Source of the DNA: Halalkalibacter oceani
GTDB lineage: Bacteria; Bacillota; Bacilli; Bacillales; Bacillaceae_D
NCBI RefSeq assembly: GCF_040544555.1
Contig: NZ_JBEPKD010000022.1
Location: 5,895 to 69,894, forward strand
Direction of reading: 5' to 3'
Length of the DNA: 64,000 nt
How positions within the stretch are numbered: position 1 is the stretch's first letter; the number at the start of each line of letters is the position of its first letter. Below the pieces are notes generated by a model that saw only the letters and a list, made by a program, of their open reading frames with translations, was not told the DNA's origin and ran no database searches. Of this stretch, positions 1-8,599 are shown one piece after another. The translations under genes and the position numbers were made by a program.

Positions 1-1
1 C

Positions 2-499
2 ACGCTGATTATCGGTCCGCCGCAGGCCGGAAAAACCACTTTGCTGCGCGATTTGGCGCGATTGATCAGCGAAGGGATGCCGGAGCGGCAGATTCCGTCA
101 TTAAAGGTCGGAATCGTCGATGAGCGCTCTGAAATCGCCGCCAGTATGAAAGGCGTTCCCCAGCTTCAGCTAGGAGGCCGGGTCGATGTGCTTGATGGTT
201 GTCCGAAGGCTGAGGGAATGATGATGATGATTCGTTCGATGAGTCCGGATGTGCTCGTCGTTGATGAAATTGGGAGAAAAGAGGACGTCATCGCCGTTCA
301 GGAGGCGCTGCATGCCGGGGTGAACGTCATGACAACAGCACACGGCTTTTCCGTTGAGGATGTGAAGCGGAGGCCGGCGCTTCAGGAACTGCTCGCCCAA
401 GGCGCATTTGAACGGCAAATCGAGCTGACAAGGCGAACAAAACCGGGAGTCGTCAAGCGGATTCATCAGCAGAAGCGAAATGACGTGATCATCCGATGA
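2..499 (+). CDS. spoIIIAA: Stage III sporulation protein AA, ATPase (5' end outside window)
   Basis: This is the C-terminal part of the ATPase that is thought to power the SpoIIIA-SpoIIQ channel between mother cell and forespore. The open frame runs in from the window edge; 165 residues are visible of a family that is usually about 300 long. A Walker A motif GPPQAGKTT lies at bases 14-40 and a Walker B stretch DVLVVDEIG near bases 248-274. The family resembles secretion ATPases. The TTG at 41 lies right after the Walker A motif, so it cannot be the true start. The stop overlaps the ATG of spoIIIAB, which suggests translational coupling. Confidence 0.95.
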   Translation, partial: TLIIGPPQAGKTTLLRDLARLISEGMPERQIPSLKVGIVDERSEIAASMKGVPQLQLGGRVDVLDGCPKAEGMMMMIRSMSPDVLVVDEIGRKEDVIAVQEALHAGVNVMTTAHGFSVEDVKRRPALQELLAQGAFERQIELTRRTKPGVVKRIHQQKRNDVIIR

Positions 500-1008
500 A
501 GCTGCTCGGTGCGATTTTCATTCTGTTGGCGACGACAAGCATCGGCTTTGAATATGCGAAGCGGCTGAGCGAACGGCCGCGTCAGCTGCGCCAGCTGAGG
601 GTGGCGATTCAATCATTGGAGGCTGAAATGATGTATGGTCTGACGCCGTTGGCCGAGGCGAGCAGGCATATTGCCGAACAGCTGCCAAAGCCGCTTTCAC
701 TCTTTTTCATGAGCTTCTCGGAGCGGCTTTCCCACTACGAGCAAACGGCGTTTGACGCATGGAAGGAAAGCGTGGACGAGACATGGCAGAGGACGTCTTT
801 GTTGGATAGTGAACGGGAAATCATGCTGCAATTTGGCACGACGCTCGGCCAGCATGATCGGGACCAGCAGCAGAAGCAAATTAAGTTGACCCTCGCTCAT
901 TTAGAAAGAGAAGAGCTGGAGGCGAAGGACAGACAAACACGGTATGAACGGATGATTAAGAGCCTCGGCTTTCTTAGCGGCTTATTGATTGTTGTACTGA
1001 TGTTGTAG
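496..1008 (+). CDS. spoIIIAB: Stage III sporulation protein AB
   Basis: A 170-residue membrane protein of the spoIIIA operon, similar to the GspF platform proteins of type II secretion. A hydrophobic segment lies at residues 1-18 and another at about 152-170, with a charged helical cytoplasmic region between them. The ATG overlaps the spoIIIAA stop as ATGA. Length and order match the eight-gene operon of Bacillus. In the mother cell it is expected to bind SpoIIIAA and anchor the ATPase to the channel base; this role is known for the family and inferred here. Confidence 0.95.
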   Translation: MKLLGAIFILLATTSIGFEYAKRLSERPRQLRQLRVAIQSLEAEMMYGLTPLAEASRHIAEQLPKPLSLFFMSFSERLSHYEQTAFDAWKESVDETWQRTSLLDSEREIMLQFGTTLGQHDRDQQQKQIKLTLAHLEREELEAKDRQTRYERMIKSLGFLSGLLIVVLML

Positions 1009-1029
1009 GCGGACGAAGGAGGAGAGGTT

Positions 1030-1236
1030 GTGATGTATGATGTAAACACCATTTTCCAGATTGCCGGAATCGGCATTGTTGTCGCGATGATCCATACGGT
1101 TTTAAAGCAGATGGGAAAAGAAGATTGGGCGCATTGGGTGACATTGATCGGCTTTATCATCGTCCTTTACATGGTGGCGACAATGGTTGATGACTTATTT
1201 CAAAAAATCAGGGGTGTTTTTTTGTTCCAAGGGTGA
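1030..1236 (+). CDS. spoIIIAC: Stage III sporulation protein AC
   Basis: A 68-residue protein with two predicted membrane helices (about residues 6-23 and 34-55), the usual size for SpoIIIAC. The GTG at 1030 is followed directly by an ATG; the GGAGGAGAGG at 1018-1027 fits the ATG at 1033 slightly better, which would give 67 residues. The stop overlaps the start of spoIIIAD. It belongs to the membrane part of the feeding-tube channel. Confidence 0.93.
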   Translation: MMYDVNTIFQIAGIGIVVAMIHTVLKQMGKEDWAHWVTLIGFIIVLYMVATMVDDLFQKIRGVFLFQG

Positions 1237-1640
1237 AGGAGTGGGTTGCGATTGACATCATTCAAATTGTCGGGTTAGGGCTGATTGCGACCTTCCTAGC
1301 CCTCGTTGTCAAAGAGCAAAAACCGATATTTGCTTTCATGCTAACAGTTTTTGTCGGCGTTTTGATTTTTCTTTTTTTAATTGATGAAATTACAAAAATT
1401 ATCGCGATGCTCTCCGGGATTGCCGAGCAGGCGAATATGAATATGATGTACTTGCAAACGATTTTGAAAATCATCGGAATTGCCTACATTGCGGAGTTCG
1501 GGGCGCAAATTGCCAAGGATGCGGGACAAGCCGCCATCGCCTCGAAGATTGAACTGGCAGGGAAAATTTTAATTCTTGTGATGGCAATTCCGATTTTGAC
1601 GGCGGTGATCGAAGTCGTTCTTACGTTGATTCCGAATTGA
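1233..1640 (+). CDS. spoIIIAD: Stage III sporulation protein AD
   Basis: A 135-residue polytopic membrane protein of the spoIIIA complex with about four hydrophobic segments. The core IDIIQIVGLGLIATFLAL is typical for SpoIIIAD. The chosen GTG overlaps the spoIIIAC stop. An AAGGAG lies inside the reading frame at 1236-1241, and known orthologues begin about four residues later than this GTG, where no ATG, GTG or TTG is in frame. The exact start is therefore uncertain. Confidence 0.92.
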   Translation: MKEWVAIDIIQIVGLGLIATFLALVVKEQKPIFAFMLTVFVGVLIFLFLIDEITKIIAMLSGIAEQANMNMMYLQTILKIIGIAYIAEFGAQIAKDAGQAAIASKIELAGKILILVMAIPILTAVIEVVLTLIPN

Positions 1641-1699
1641 AGCTTCTAAGCGATGGACATGATGACCACCTTCGTACGTGGAATGGAAGTGAGATCAAA

Positions 1700-2875
1700 A
1701 TGAAGAAAATCATCTTTATACTGAGCTTTACGCTCCTGCTCTTTATCGTATGTCAGCCGGCGGCAGCCGAGGAAGAGAGAATGGACGAGCATGGCTTTGT
1801 CGAGCAGCAGCTTGAGCAGCTTCAGCTTGACGAAGTAAGAAGCTATTGGGAGCAAATTTCGAACGAATATGGTGGTTTTTTGCCGGAGAGCCAAAAGGGT
1901 TCATTTCTGGAATTCGTCCGCGGTGAAAAGCAATTCTCGCCCAAAGAATGGGGCGTTGGCGCAGTAAAGTTTTTGCTGCATGAGCTGTTAGTCAGCGGCA
2001 AGCTGCTCGGTTCGCTTATTTTGCTGACGGTGTTCTGCATGATTCTCCAATCGCTGCAAAACGCTTTTGAACAGCATACGATCAGTAAAGTCGCCTATGC
2101 GGTTACGTATCTCGTGCTGATGATTATTGCGTTAAACAGCTTTCATGTCGCGATCAGCTATGCCTCTGACGCGATCAGCAGCATGATTCATTTTATGATC
2201 GCGCTCCTCCCTTTGCTGCTGGCGATCATGGCTTCGATCGGCTCGATTACATCGGCCGCTTTGTTTCATCCGCTGATTATTTTTTTCGTCAATACGAGCG
2301 GCCTCCTTATTCAGCATCTTGTGCTGCCGCTATTGTTTCTGTCAACGATTCTGAGTATTGTCAGCACGTTGACCGATCATTACAAGGTGACGAAGCTGGC
2401 GACTTTTCTCCGCAATTTGGCGGTCGGCATTCTCGGTGTTTTTCTGACGATTTTCCTAGGGGTTATCTCGGTCCAGGGAGCATCGACGGCGGTCACGGAT
2501 GGCATCACGGTCCGTACGGCTAAGTTTCTCGCCGGAAATCTGGTGCCTGTCGTTGGCCGGATGTTTACCGATGCCGCCGATACGGTACTGAGCGCCTCGC
2601 TGCTGTTAAAAAATACAATCGGCGTCGCCGGGCTTGCGATTCTTTTATTGCTTTGCGCGTTCCCGGCGATGAAGGTCCTCTCACTGGCGCTGATTTTTTC
2701 GATTTCCTCAGCCGTGCTGCAGCCGCTTGGCGGGGGGCCGATTATCGATTGTTTAAGCATCATCGGCAAATCAATGATGTTTGTCTTTGGCGCAATGGCC
2801 GTCGTTTGTCTGATGTTCTTTCTGGCGGTGACGATTATGATTGCTGCGGGAAATGTCTCGTTAATGATCAGGTGA
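1700..2875 (+). CDS. spoIIIAE: Stage III sporulation protein AE
   Basis: A 391-residue polytopic membrane protein, close to the usual length of about 400. The ATG at 1700 is chosen because it begins a clean signal sequence (MKKIIFILSFTLLLF then a cleavable Ala-rich end). The frame is open back to a TTG at 1637 but that extension is hydrophilic. An amphipathic region of about 90 residues follows, then some six or seven membrane segments with a Gly- and Ala-rich pattern. It is the largest membrane component of the SpoIIIA channel and sits between spoIIIAD and spoIIIAF as in other Bacilli. Confidence 0.94.
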   Translation: MKKIIFILSFTLLLFIVCQPAAAEEERMDEHGFVEQQLEQLQLDEVRSYWEQISNEYGGFLPESQKGSFLEFVRGEKQFSPKEWGVGAVKFLLHELLVSGKLLGSLILLTVFCMILQSLQNAFEQHTISKVAYAVTYLVLMIIALNSFHVAISYASDAISSMIHFMIALLPLLLAIMASIGSITSAALFHPLIIFFVNTSGLLIQHLVLPLLFLSTILSIVSTLTDHYKVTKLATFLRNLAVGILGVFLTIFLGVISVQGASTAVTDGITVRTAKFLAGNLVPVVGRMFTDAADTVLSASLLLKNTIGVAGLAILLLLCAFPAMKVLSLALIFSISSAVLQPLGGGPIIDCLSIIGKSMMFVFGAMAVVCLMFFLAVTIMIAAGNVSLMIR

Positions 2876-2888
2876 GGAGGATAAGGGG

Positions 2889-3545
2889 ATGGAATATATC
2901 ACGGAATGGCTAACGACGATTATTTTGCTCATTTTGTTTGCGACCGTACTGGAGCTGATGATCCCGAATTCAGCGATGCAGCGCTATGTCAAAATGGTCG
3001 TCGGCCTTATGCTTCTTGTCGTCATGCTCCAGCCGCTTCTCTCGATTTTTCAGGACGATGTCGACAGCTGGCTCTTTGCTTTAACAACCGAGGAGACAAA
3101 TCGTGCCGAGCAGAACGTCACGAATTCGATAAATTTGCAAAAAAGAGAAATAGAGCTCGGACAGCGTGCATATATTTCTGAACAGGTGGCTGTCCAATTA
3201 GAGAGTCAGGTGGAAGACATGCTGGAAGAGGAGCATCACTTGAATATTGCGCAGGTCGAGGTGGAACTGGCGGAGGATGCCGGTGCAGAGGAGCCTTTCA
3301 CAGAACAGCAGGTCAAAGCGGTCCATGTCGAGGTGCAGGAGCGCGAGCGGGAGGATGAGCTTGAGCCGTCCGACGCGGTTGATGCTGTGGAAGTTGTTCG
3401 GATTGACACATCTCTGTCAGTGGAAAGTCAAGCTTCGCCCCGCACCGACGAGCTTAGTAACATCGTGCCGCTGCTCTCCGAATATTGGGACATCCCTGAA
3501 GAAATGATTTCAATCGCGTGGGAAGGGGGGAAACGAGCCGAATGA
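2889..3545 (+). CDS. spoIIIAF: Stage III sporulation protein AF
   Basis: A 218-residue protein with two N-terminal membrane helices (about 8-24 and 33-53) and a soluble C-terminal domain rich in Glu. SpoIIIAF domains have the ring-building fold found in type III secretion rings. A strong GGAGGATAAGGGG site precedes the ATG. The end overlaps the start of spoIIIAG by four bases. The acidic stretch at residues 115-160 is longer and more charged than in many mesophilic orthologues, in line with a halophilic or alkaliphilic host; that last point is inference. Confidence 0.93.
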   Translation: MEYITEWLTTIILLILFATVLELMIPNSAMQRYVKMVVGLMLLVVMLQPLLSIFQDDVDSWLFALTTEETNRAEQNVTNSINLQKREIELGQRAYISEQVAVQLESQVEDMLEEEHHLNIAQVEVELAEDAGAEEPFTEQQVKAVHVEVQEREREDELEPSDAVDAVEVVRIDTSLSVESQASPRTDELSNIVPLLSEYWDIPEEMISIAWEGGKRAE

Positions 3546-4204
3546 ATCAGGATGAACAGAAGGATCGCCAATGGCTGACGGCGTTATTCAAAAAGACGGA
3601 TAACGGCAAAGGCCGGAAATGGCCTCTCCACTATGTGCTGCTTGTAGGCTGCATTGGAGTCGCGCTGATGATCACAGGCAACCTTCTGACAAACACTACA
3701 GATGAAGAAGAACCATCCTTGCCCGTCTATCAGGAAGATCAGGAGGATGAAGCAGTCTTTGGATCAAGATCCTCAGCTGAGCCGAATTCAATGGAAGATT
3801 ATGAGATTCAATATGAAAATCAGCTGAAGGAGGCGCTTGAGCAAGTGGTTGGCTTATCGGATGTTTCCGTCATGATCAACTTGGCCGAGACGGAACGTTA
3901 TGTTTACGAAAAGGATACGAATACAAAGGTTCAAAACACCGATGAAACGGATCGTGAAGGGGGAACACGACAGGTGGAGGATCACAGCAGGGAGGAGCAG
4001 GTTGTGATTATCCGAAATGGCGATAAAGAGGAGCCGCTTCTCATTCAAAAAGAAAAACCGGAAGTCCGGGGAGTGCTGATCGTCGCCAAAGGCGTTGAAA
4101 ATGCTCAGATTAAAAGCTGGGTCGTAGAAGCCGTTAGTCGGGTGCTGGACGTTCCGTCTCATCGAGTATCGGTCATGCCGAAAAAAACAAGGGAGGATTC
4201 ATAA
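3542..4204 (+). CDS. spoIIIAG: Stage III sporulation protein AG
   Basis: A 220-residue single-pass membrane protein. The ATG at 3542 is preferred over an upstream GTG because AAGGGGGG lies eight bases before it and it overlaps the spoIIIAF stop as ATGA. One membrane helix lies at about residues 30-50, followed by an acidic linker and a C-terminal ring-building domain with the beta-rich insert that forms a large multimeric ring in the intermembrane space. Sequence such as GVLIVAKGVENAQIK near the end is typical of the family. Confidence 0.94.
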   Translation: MNQDEQKDRQWLTALFKKTDNGKGRKWPLHYVLLVGCIGVALMITGNLLTNTTDEEEPSLPVYQEDQEDEAVFGSRSSAEPNSMEDYEIQYENQLKEALEQVVGLSDVSVMINLAETERYVYEKDTNTKVQNTDETDREGGTRQVEDHSREEQVVIIRNGDKEEPLLIQKEKPEVRGVLIVAKGVENAQIKSWVVEAVSRVLDVPSHRVSVMPKKTREDS

Positions 4205-4848
4205 TGGTCTTGAAGAAACAAACGGTTTGGTTGTTAACAATGTTGAGCTTAATTGTCGTGCTTTCTGTCTATTACGTCACGTCTCCTGATCAAATTCCGG
4301 GTGATGAGGTCGCGTATGTGGGGGATGAAGAAAATGGCGAGATGACACTGGAGCAGATGCCGCATGATGATCAGGGATCTGTCGTCGATATGGAAGAAGA
4401 GCTAGCAGAAGCAATGGAAGGGGAAAGTGAAGAAGGAGAGGCAGCGGGAAGTGAAGAAGAAGCAGCAAGTGAGACACTCTCAAATGCGGCCGGCAATGAC
4501 ACGTTCTCGACCATTCGCATGGATCTTCAGGCATCAAGAGACCGGATGGCTGAGGAGCTGACGCAAATCGTCGCTTCCGCTGATGCTTCGGCTCTGATGA
4601 AGAGTGAAGCCCATGATAAGCGGATGGAGCTCCAGCGACTGGCGCAAAACGAAGCGACATTAGAGACGCTGATCAAAGCGAAAGGCTATGAGGATGTCCT
4701 CGTTATGACAGAGGAAGACAGAGTCCGCGTGATCGTCCAGACGGATGAATTATCACGGGCTGAAGCGAATGAAATTTATCATATGACCTTTGATCAGCTT
4801 GGCGTAGGGATGGATGTCGCGGTAACGCACCAGGCGGCAGCTCAATAA
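4204..4848 (+). CDS. spoIIIAH: Stage III sporulation protein AH
   Basis: A 214-residue single-pass protein and last gene of the operon. A membrane helix spans about residues 8-26, then a long Glu-rich linker (40-95) leads to a YscJ/FliF-like domain (about 100-205). This domain binds SpoIIQ from the forespore and forms the channel ring across the two membranes. The ATG overlaps the last base of the spoIIIAG stop. The linker is strongly acidic. Confidence 0.94.
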   Translation: MVLKKQTVWLLTMLSLIVVLSVYYVTSPDQIPGDEVAYVGDEENGEMTLEQMPHDDQGSVVDMEEELAEAMEGESEEGEAAGSEEEAASETLSNAAGNDTFSTIRMDLQASRDRMAEELTQIVASADASALMKSEAHDKRMELQRLAQNEATLETLIKAKGYEDVLVMTEEDRVRVIVQTDELSRAEANEIYHMTFDQLGVGMDVAVTHQAAAQ

Positions 4849-4861
4849 TAAAGCCCGATTG

Positions 4862-4910
4862 AAAAAAAAAAGCGGTTTTGCTGTGGAGCGGGTCTCCGCC
4901 GCGAAGCCGC
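4862..4910 (-). terminator. Hairpin with poly-T on the minus strand after spoIIIAH
   Basis: A 10-bp stem (4872-4881 with 4901-4910, two G-U pairs) encloses a second small stem. The run of ten A at 4861-4870 lies on its left, so read on the minus strand it is a stem followed by ten T. On the plus strand no T run follows. It closes the spoIIIA operon by position, but its strong form points leftward, where no gene is seen. Confidence 0.5.
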
Positions 4911-4979
4911 CTTGCTCATTTCGACCCTTCTTTTAGCCGGATCTTTCGTCAGAAGGTGCATCTCCTTATTTGTCTATGA

Positions 4980-4985
4980 TATAAT
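4980..4985 (+). promoter_or_regulatory. Probable -10 box for the 123-aa gene
   Basis: A perfect TATAAT lies 35 bases before the start codon. No convincing -35 box is seen 16-18 bases upstream, so the promoter may be weak or activated. Confidence 0.35.
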
Positions 4986-5019
4986 ACGCAACGTAACTTA
5001 CTCGTGAGGAGAGATTGCC

Positions 5020-5391
5020 ATGGAATGGACGGATTTAACGGAAGGTGCGAAGGCAGTACTTGAGCAAACACGCAATATGAAAAATGATAATATTCAAATC
5101 GTCGAATTTGAAATTGGATTTGAACAGGAATTTGAAGCCGGGGATCAAGACACCTACAAGGTTTCCATCCAAGAAGAGGATTATGAGAATTTAAAGCGTT
5201 ACACGCAGGAAAATGAATATGGTGATAAATACCATATGGCCCGCAATAAGAATATCGTCAAAATCATTTTGTTGGAGGATGGGAAGATTCCGGATAACTT
5301 ATCTGAGTTTCCCGTGTTTCGTCAATACAAAAAGGACGCGCTCGTAAAAGCAGAGGAAGAGAAGGAAATCACTGTCGACAGCGAAGAATAA
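5020..5391 (+). CDS. Hypothetical protein, acidic, 123 aa
   Basis: I do not recognise this protein. It is soluble, highly acidic at both ends and has no signal peptide or membrane helix. GAGGAGAG lies six bases before the ATG and a TATAAT box is upstream, so it looks like a real single-gene unit between the spoIIIA operon and accB. A terminator hairpin follows it. In Bacillus subtilis no gene occupies this place. Its function is unknown. Confidence 0.8.
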   Translation: MEWTDLTEGAKAVLEQTRNMKNDNIQIVEFEIGFEQEFEAGDQDTYKVSIQEEDYENLKRYTQENEYGDKYHMARNKNIVKIILLEDGKIPDNLSEFPVFRQYKKDALVKAEEEKEITVDSEE

Positions 5392-5450
5392 TCAAAAAGG
5401 GGAAGAGGGAGGCCGCCAGAAGCAGAGGCGACTCCGCCCGCTGTCATAAA

Positions 5451-5500
5451 GAGGTGTGTTAAAAAGGAGAGACGACCTTTTAACGCACCTCCTTCTTTCT
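5451..5500 (+). terminator. Rho-independent terminator after the 123-aa gene
   Basis: A 14-bp stem (5451-5464 with 5478-5491, one G-U pair) is followed by a pyrimidine-rich CTTCTTTCT tract. Confidence 0.7.
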
Positions 5501-5589
5501 GTCATGTTTTTTTGTTTGACGAATGTCAATCGAAAAAAGGGATATGAAATTTCCTGACGAAGATAAATAGGGTCAGCCGAATTGTATGA

Positions 5590-5595
5590 TATAAT
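5590..5595 (+). promoter_or_regulatory. Probable -10 box for accBC
   Basis: TATAAT lies 31 bases before the accB start. A good -35 is not apparent at 17 bases upstream. Confidence 0.35.
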
Positions 5596-5625
5596 ATGAA
5601 AAAATAAGATTAGGAGTGTACATAT

Positions 5626-6123
5626 ATGTTGAAAGTGCAAGAAATAAAAGAGTTAATCAGAGCGCTTGATCAATCGGATGTAGATGAGCTGAAGTTTGAG
5701 CAGGATGGAACAAAGCTCGTTTTGAAAAAGCAGCAGGCAATACCTGTACAAGTACAAGCACCAGCTTCACCTGCTCCTGCCGCGGTAAGCCAGCCGCCGC
5801 TGAAACAGGTGGAAAACGCAGTGTCCGAAGCACCTGCTGCAGAAAAAGAAGCGGGTTCAGAAAGCAAGGCCAATGATGACAAGCTTCACACGATTACATC
5901 ACCAATGGTTGGAACATTTTATGCAGCACCTTCGCCTGATGCCGATCCGTATGTCGCTAAAGGAGACCAAGTCAAAGAAGAAAGCGTTGTCTGCATCGTC
6001 GAAGCGATGAAGCTGATGAATGAAATCGAAGCAGAAGTAAACGGAAAAATCGTCGATATTCTTGCTGAGAATGGGGAGCTTGTTGAGTATGGACAACCCC
6101 TGTTTGTTGTGGAGCTTAGCTAA
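5626..6123 (+). CDS. accB: Biotin carboxyl carrier protein of acetyl-CoA carboxylase
   Basis: This 165-residue protein carries the biotin that shuttles carboxyl groups between biotin carboxylase and carboxyltransferase in the first step of fatty acid synthesis. The N-terminal oligomerisation helix is followed by an Ala/Pro/Gln linker (about 40-85) and a biotinyl domain with the motif EAMKLMNE; the biotin-accepting lysine is K129. AGGAG precedes the ATG by ten bases. It forms an operon with accC, whose start lies about 14 bases after its stop. Confidence 0.97.
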   Translation: MLKVQEIKELIRALDQSDVDELKFEQDGTKLVLKKQQAIPVQVQAPASPAPAAVSQPPLKQVENAVSEAPAAEKEAGSESKANDDKLHTITSPMVGTFYAAPSPDADPYVAKGDQVKEESVVCIVEAMKLMNEIEAEVNGKIVDILAENGELVEYGQPLFVVELS

Positions 6124-6137
6124 TTAGGAGAGATATG

Positions 6138-7523
6138 ATGATAAAAAAGGTATTAGTTGCAAATCGAGGAGAAATTGCTGTCCGGATTATCCGCGCCTGC
6201 CGGGAGCTTAACATCGAAACAGTCGCGATCTACTCAGAAGCAGATAAGGATTCGCTTCACGTCCGCCTGGCTGACGAAGCTTATTGCATCGGACCGACAG
6301 CATCCAATAAGAGCTATCTTAATATCACAAATATTATGAGCGTCGCCACATTGACAGAGGTTGACGCGATTCACCCGGGCTATGGCTTTTTAGCTGAGAA
6401 CGCTGATTTCGCTGAAATTTGCGGCGCCTGCAATATTACGTTTGTCGGGCCGAGCCCTTTTGCGATTAATCAAATGGGAACGAAGGATGTTGCCCGGAAA
6501 ACGATGGAGAAAGCCGGCGTGCCGATTGTCCCGGGATCTGACGGAATTGTCGCCAATACGGAAGAGGCTGTGAAAATAGCGGAGGAGATCGGCTATCCGG
6601 TCATTATTAAAGCGACAGCCGGCGGCGGTGGAAAAGGAATTCGCGTGGCGCGCAACGAAGAGGAACTGAAAAAAGGAATGAATGTCACTCAGCAGGAAGC
6701 GGCTACCGCTTTTGGGAATCCCGGCGTTTACCTGGAAAAATTCATCGAGGACTTCCGCCACGTTGAAATTCAGGTGCTGGCAGACAATCACGGAAACGTC
6801 ATTCATCTTGGCGAGCGTGATTGCAGCATTCAGCGCCGGCTGCAGAAGCTGGTCGAGGAAACGCCTTCTCCGGCCCTGACACCGGAAAAGCGGGCGGAAA
6901 TGGGTCTGGCAGCGGTAAACGCAGCGAAGGCCGTCAACTATTCAGGAGCAGGGACAGTGGAATTCATTTACGACCATACAAATGGAAACTTCTATTTTAT
7001 GGAAATGAATACACGGATTCAAGTTGAGCATCCTGTAACAGAAATGGTGACGGGGATCGATTTAATTAAAGAGCAGCTTCGCGTCGCAAGTGGAGAGGTG
7101 CTTTCTTTGAGGCAGGAGGAGGTTACCTTCCAGGGCTGGGCGATGGAATGCCGGATTAACGCGGAGAACCCGCGGAAAAATTTCATGCCGTCCCCAGGTA
7201 AGATCACGAATTATTTAGCGCCGGGAGGCTACGGAGTTCGCGTTGATTCAGCTGTTTATCCCGGCTACGTCATCTCGCCATTCTACGATTCGATGGTAGC
7301 CAAAGTGATTACGCATGGGGCGACGCGTGAAGAGGCCGTGGCGAAAATGAGAAGAGCGCTTGAAGAATTTGAAATCGAAGGGGTAGAAACGACGATTCCT
7401 TTCCATCTTCGTCTTCTGCATCATGATACGTTTCTCTCAGGTGATTTCAATACGAAATTTCTTGAACAGCATGATGTGATGTCCGTCCAACTAAAATCCA
7501 ACAGTGCAAAAATGGAGGAATAA
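6138..7523 (+). CDS. accC: Biotin carboxylase subunit of acetyl-CoA carboxylase
   Basis: A 461-residue ATP-grasp enzyme that carboxylates biotin on AccB using ATP and bicarbonate. The N-terminal domain has LVANRGEIAVRIIRACREL, the glycine-rich ATP loop is AGGGGKGIR, and the catalytic region includes EMNTRIQVEHPVTE. Two ATG codons stand in tandem at 6135 and 6138. The second has better spacing (seven bases) from AGGAG and matches the usual MIKK start. It is followed without a gap by the Asp23-family gene. Confidence 0.97.
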   Translation: MIKKVLVANRGEIAVRIIRACRELNIETVAIYSEADKDSLHVRLADEAYCIGPTASNKSYLNITNIMSVATLTEVDAIHPGYGFLAENADFAEICGACNITFVGPSPFAINQMGTKDVARKTMEKAGVPIVPGSDGIVANTEEAVKIAEEIGYPVIIKATAGGGGKGIRVARNEEELKKGMNVTQQEAATAFGNPGVYLEKFIEDFRHVEIQVLADNHGNVIHLGERDCSIQRRLQKLVEETPSPALTPEKRAEMGLAAVNAAKAVNYSGAGTVEFIYDHTNGNFYFMEMNTRIQVEHPVTEMVTGIDLIKEQLRVASGEVLSLRQEEVTFQGWAMECRINAENPRKNFMPSPGKITNYLAPGGYGVRVDSAVYPGYVISPFYDSMVAKVITHGATREEAVAKMRRALEEFEIEGVETTIPFHLRLLHHDTFLSGDFNTKFLEQHDVMSVQLKSNSAKMEE

Positions 7524-7525
7524 TG

Positions 7526-7921
7526 ATGAACGAGAATCATATTTTAGAGCTTGAAGAGCAAAAATCAGAGCTGGGAAAAGTTGAAATTTCACCGGAAGTC
7601 ATCGAAGTTATTGCCGGCATTGCCGCTTCGGAAGTCGAAGGCGTCGCCACGATGCGCGGCAACTTTGCGACGGATGTCGCTGAAAAGCTTGGCCGCAAAA
7701 ATCACGGCAAAGGCGTCAAGGTCGAGCTTGGCGAGGATGGCATTACCGTCGATGTATCGGTCGTGATCACATACGGCGTGGCCGTCCCTGAGGTGGCGAA
7801 ATTTATTCAATCGAACATTAAGCAGGCGCTGCAAACGATGACCGCAATCGAGCTTCAGGCTGTGAACGTCCATGTCGTCGGCGTTCAGTTTGAATCTACT
7901 GAAGCAGAAGCCGATGAATAA
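7526..7921 (+). CDS. yqhY: Asp23/Gls24 family envelope stress protein (YqhY-like)
   Basis: A 131-residue protein of the Asp23/Gls24 (DUF322) family. Typical features are EISPEVIEVIAGIAASEVEGV at the start and a C-terminal region YGVAVPEVAKFIQSNIKQAL. Bacillus homologues are coupled to accBC, and loss of YqhY disturbs acetyl-CoA carboxylase activity; the same arrangement is seen here. GGAGG precedes tandem ATG codons at 7523 and 7526, and the second has the better spacing. Confidence 0.9.
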   Translation: MNENHILELEEQKSELGKVEISPEVIEVIAGIAASEVEGVATMRGNFATDVAEKLGRKNHGKGVKVELGEDGITVDVSVVITYGVAVPEVAKFIQSNIKQALQTMTAIELQAVNVHVVGVQFESTEAEADE

Positions 7922-7936
7922 TAAGTAATCCGGTTT

Positions 7937-7990
7937 GAGGATGTTTCCAAAGAGAAATTTGCTTCCCTTTGGAAATATCCTCTTTTTTCT
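7937..7990 (+). terminator. Rho-independent terminator of the accBC-yqhY operon
   Basis: A 16-bp stem (7937-7952 with 7967-7982, one G-U pair) with a 14-base loop is followed by TTTTTTCT. Confidence 0.92.
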
Positions 7991-8098
7991 GGGTAAACTA
8001 TACCATTAGAAGAAATCGCCAAAGTCTTGTAAAAGATCGAAAATGAAGCGTTGAACCGTTTTGCCCGAGCCTACGCTTTGTCACATTTGAAAACTAAA

Positions 8099-8128
8099 TT
8101 GTTCTGTTTTCACGAAACATGTTATGCT
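8099..8128 (+). promoter_or_regulatory. Candidate sigma-A promoter for the nusB operon
   Basis: TTGTTC and TATGCT are spaced by 18 bases, 51 bases before nusB. Confidence 0.45.
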
Positions 8129-8178
8129 ATTATCAACATAATAACTGTGCAAAAACGCATGCTTAAAGGAGTTTGACA

Positions 8179-8586
8179 ATGAACCGAAGACTAGCAAGAC
8201 TAAGAGCTGCTCAAGCGCTCTATCAAATTGATTTAGCAGAAAGCTCTGTGGAGGAAGCGATTGAAAGCGTGCTTGAAGAGGGAGAAGAGCCAAGCCCTTT
8301 TATGATCGAGCTCATTCGTGGGACGCTTGAGCATCTGCAAGTAATTGATCCTGTTATTTCTTCAAGTCTTCAAGGCTGGAGTCTCGAGAGAATGGGATTG
8401 GTTGACAGAGCCATTGTACGGATGTCTTTTTATGAGATGAAATACATTCATGATGTTCCTCTAAGCGTTACGTTTAATGAAGGGATTGAACTGGCCAAGG
8501 CATTTGGCGGGGAAGAGTCGGGACGTTTTATTAACGGAGTCCTTTCAAAAGCAATGGAAACAATTCAGGAAGATGTGCAAAAGTGA
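8179..8586 (+). CDS. nusB: Transcription antitermination factor NusB
   Basis: A 135-residue all-helical protein that binds boxA RNA with NusE (S10) and promotes antitermination of rRNA transcription. It starts with the family signature MNRRLARLRAAQALYQID; the C-terminal half contains VDRAIVRMSFYEMKYI and GRFINGVLSK. The ATG at 8179 has AAAGGAG seven bases upstream and is preferred to a TTG two codons earlier. It heads the nusB-folD-xseAB-ispA operon. Confidence 0.96.
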   Translation: MNRRLARLRAAQALYQIDLAESSVEEAIESVLEEGEEPSPFMIELIRGTLEHLQVIDPVISSSLQGWSLERMGLVDRAIVRMSFYEMKYIHDVPLSVTFNEGIELAKAFGGEESGRFINGVLSKAMETIQEDVQK

Positions 8587-8599
8587 AGGAGTGGAGAGC

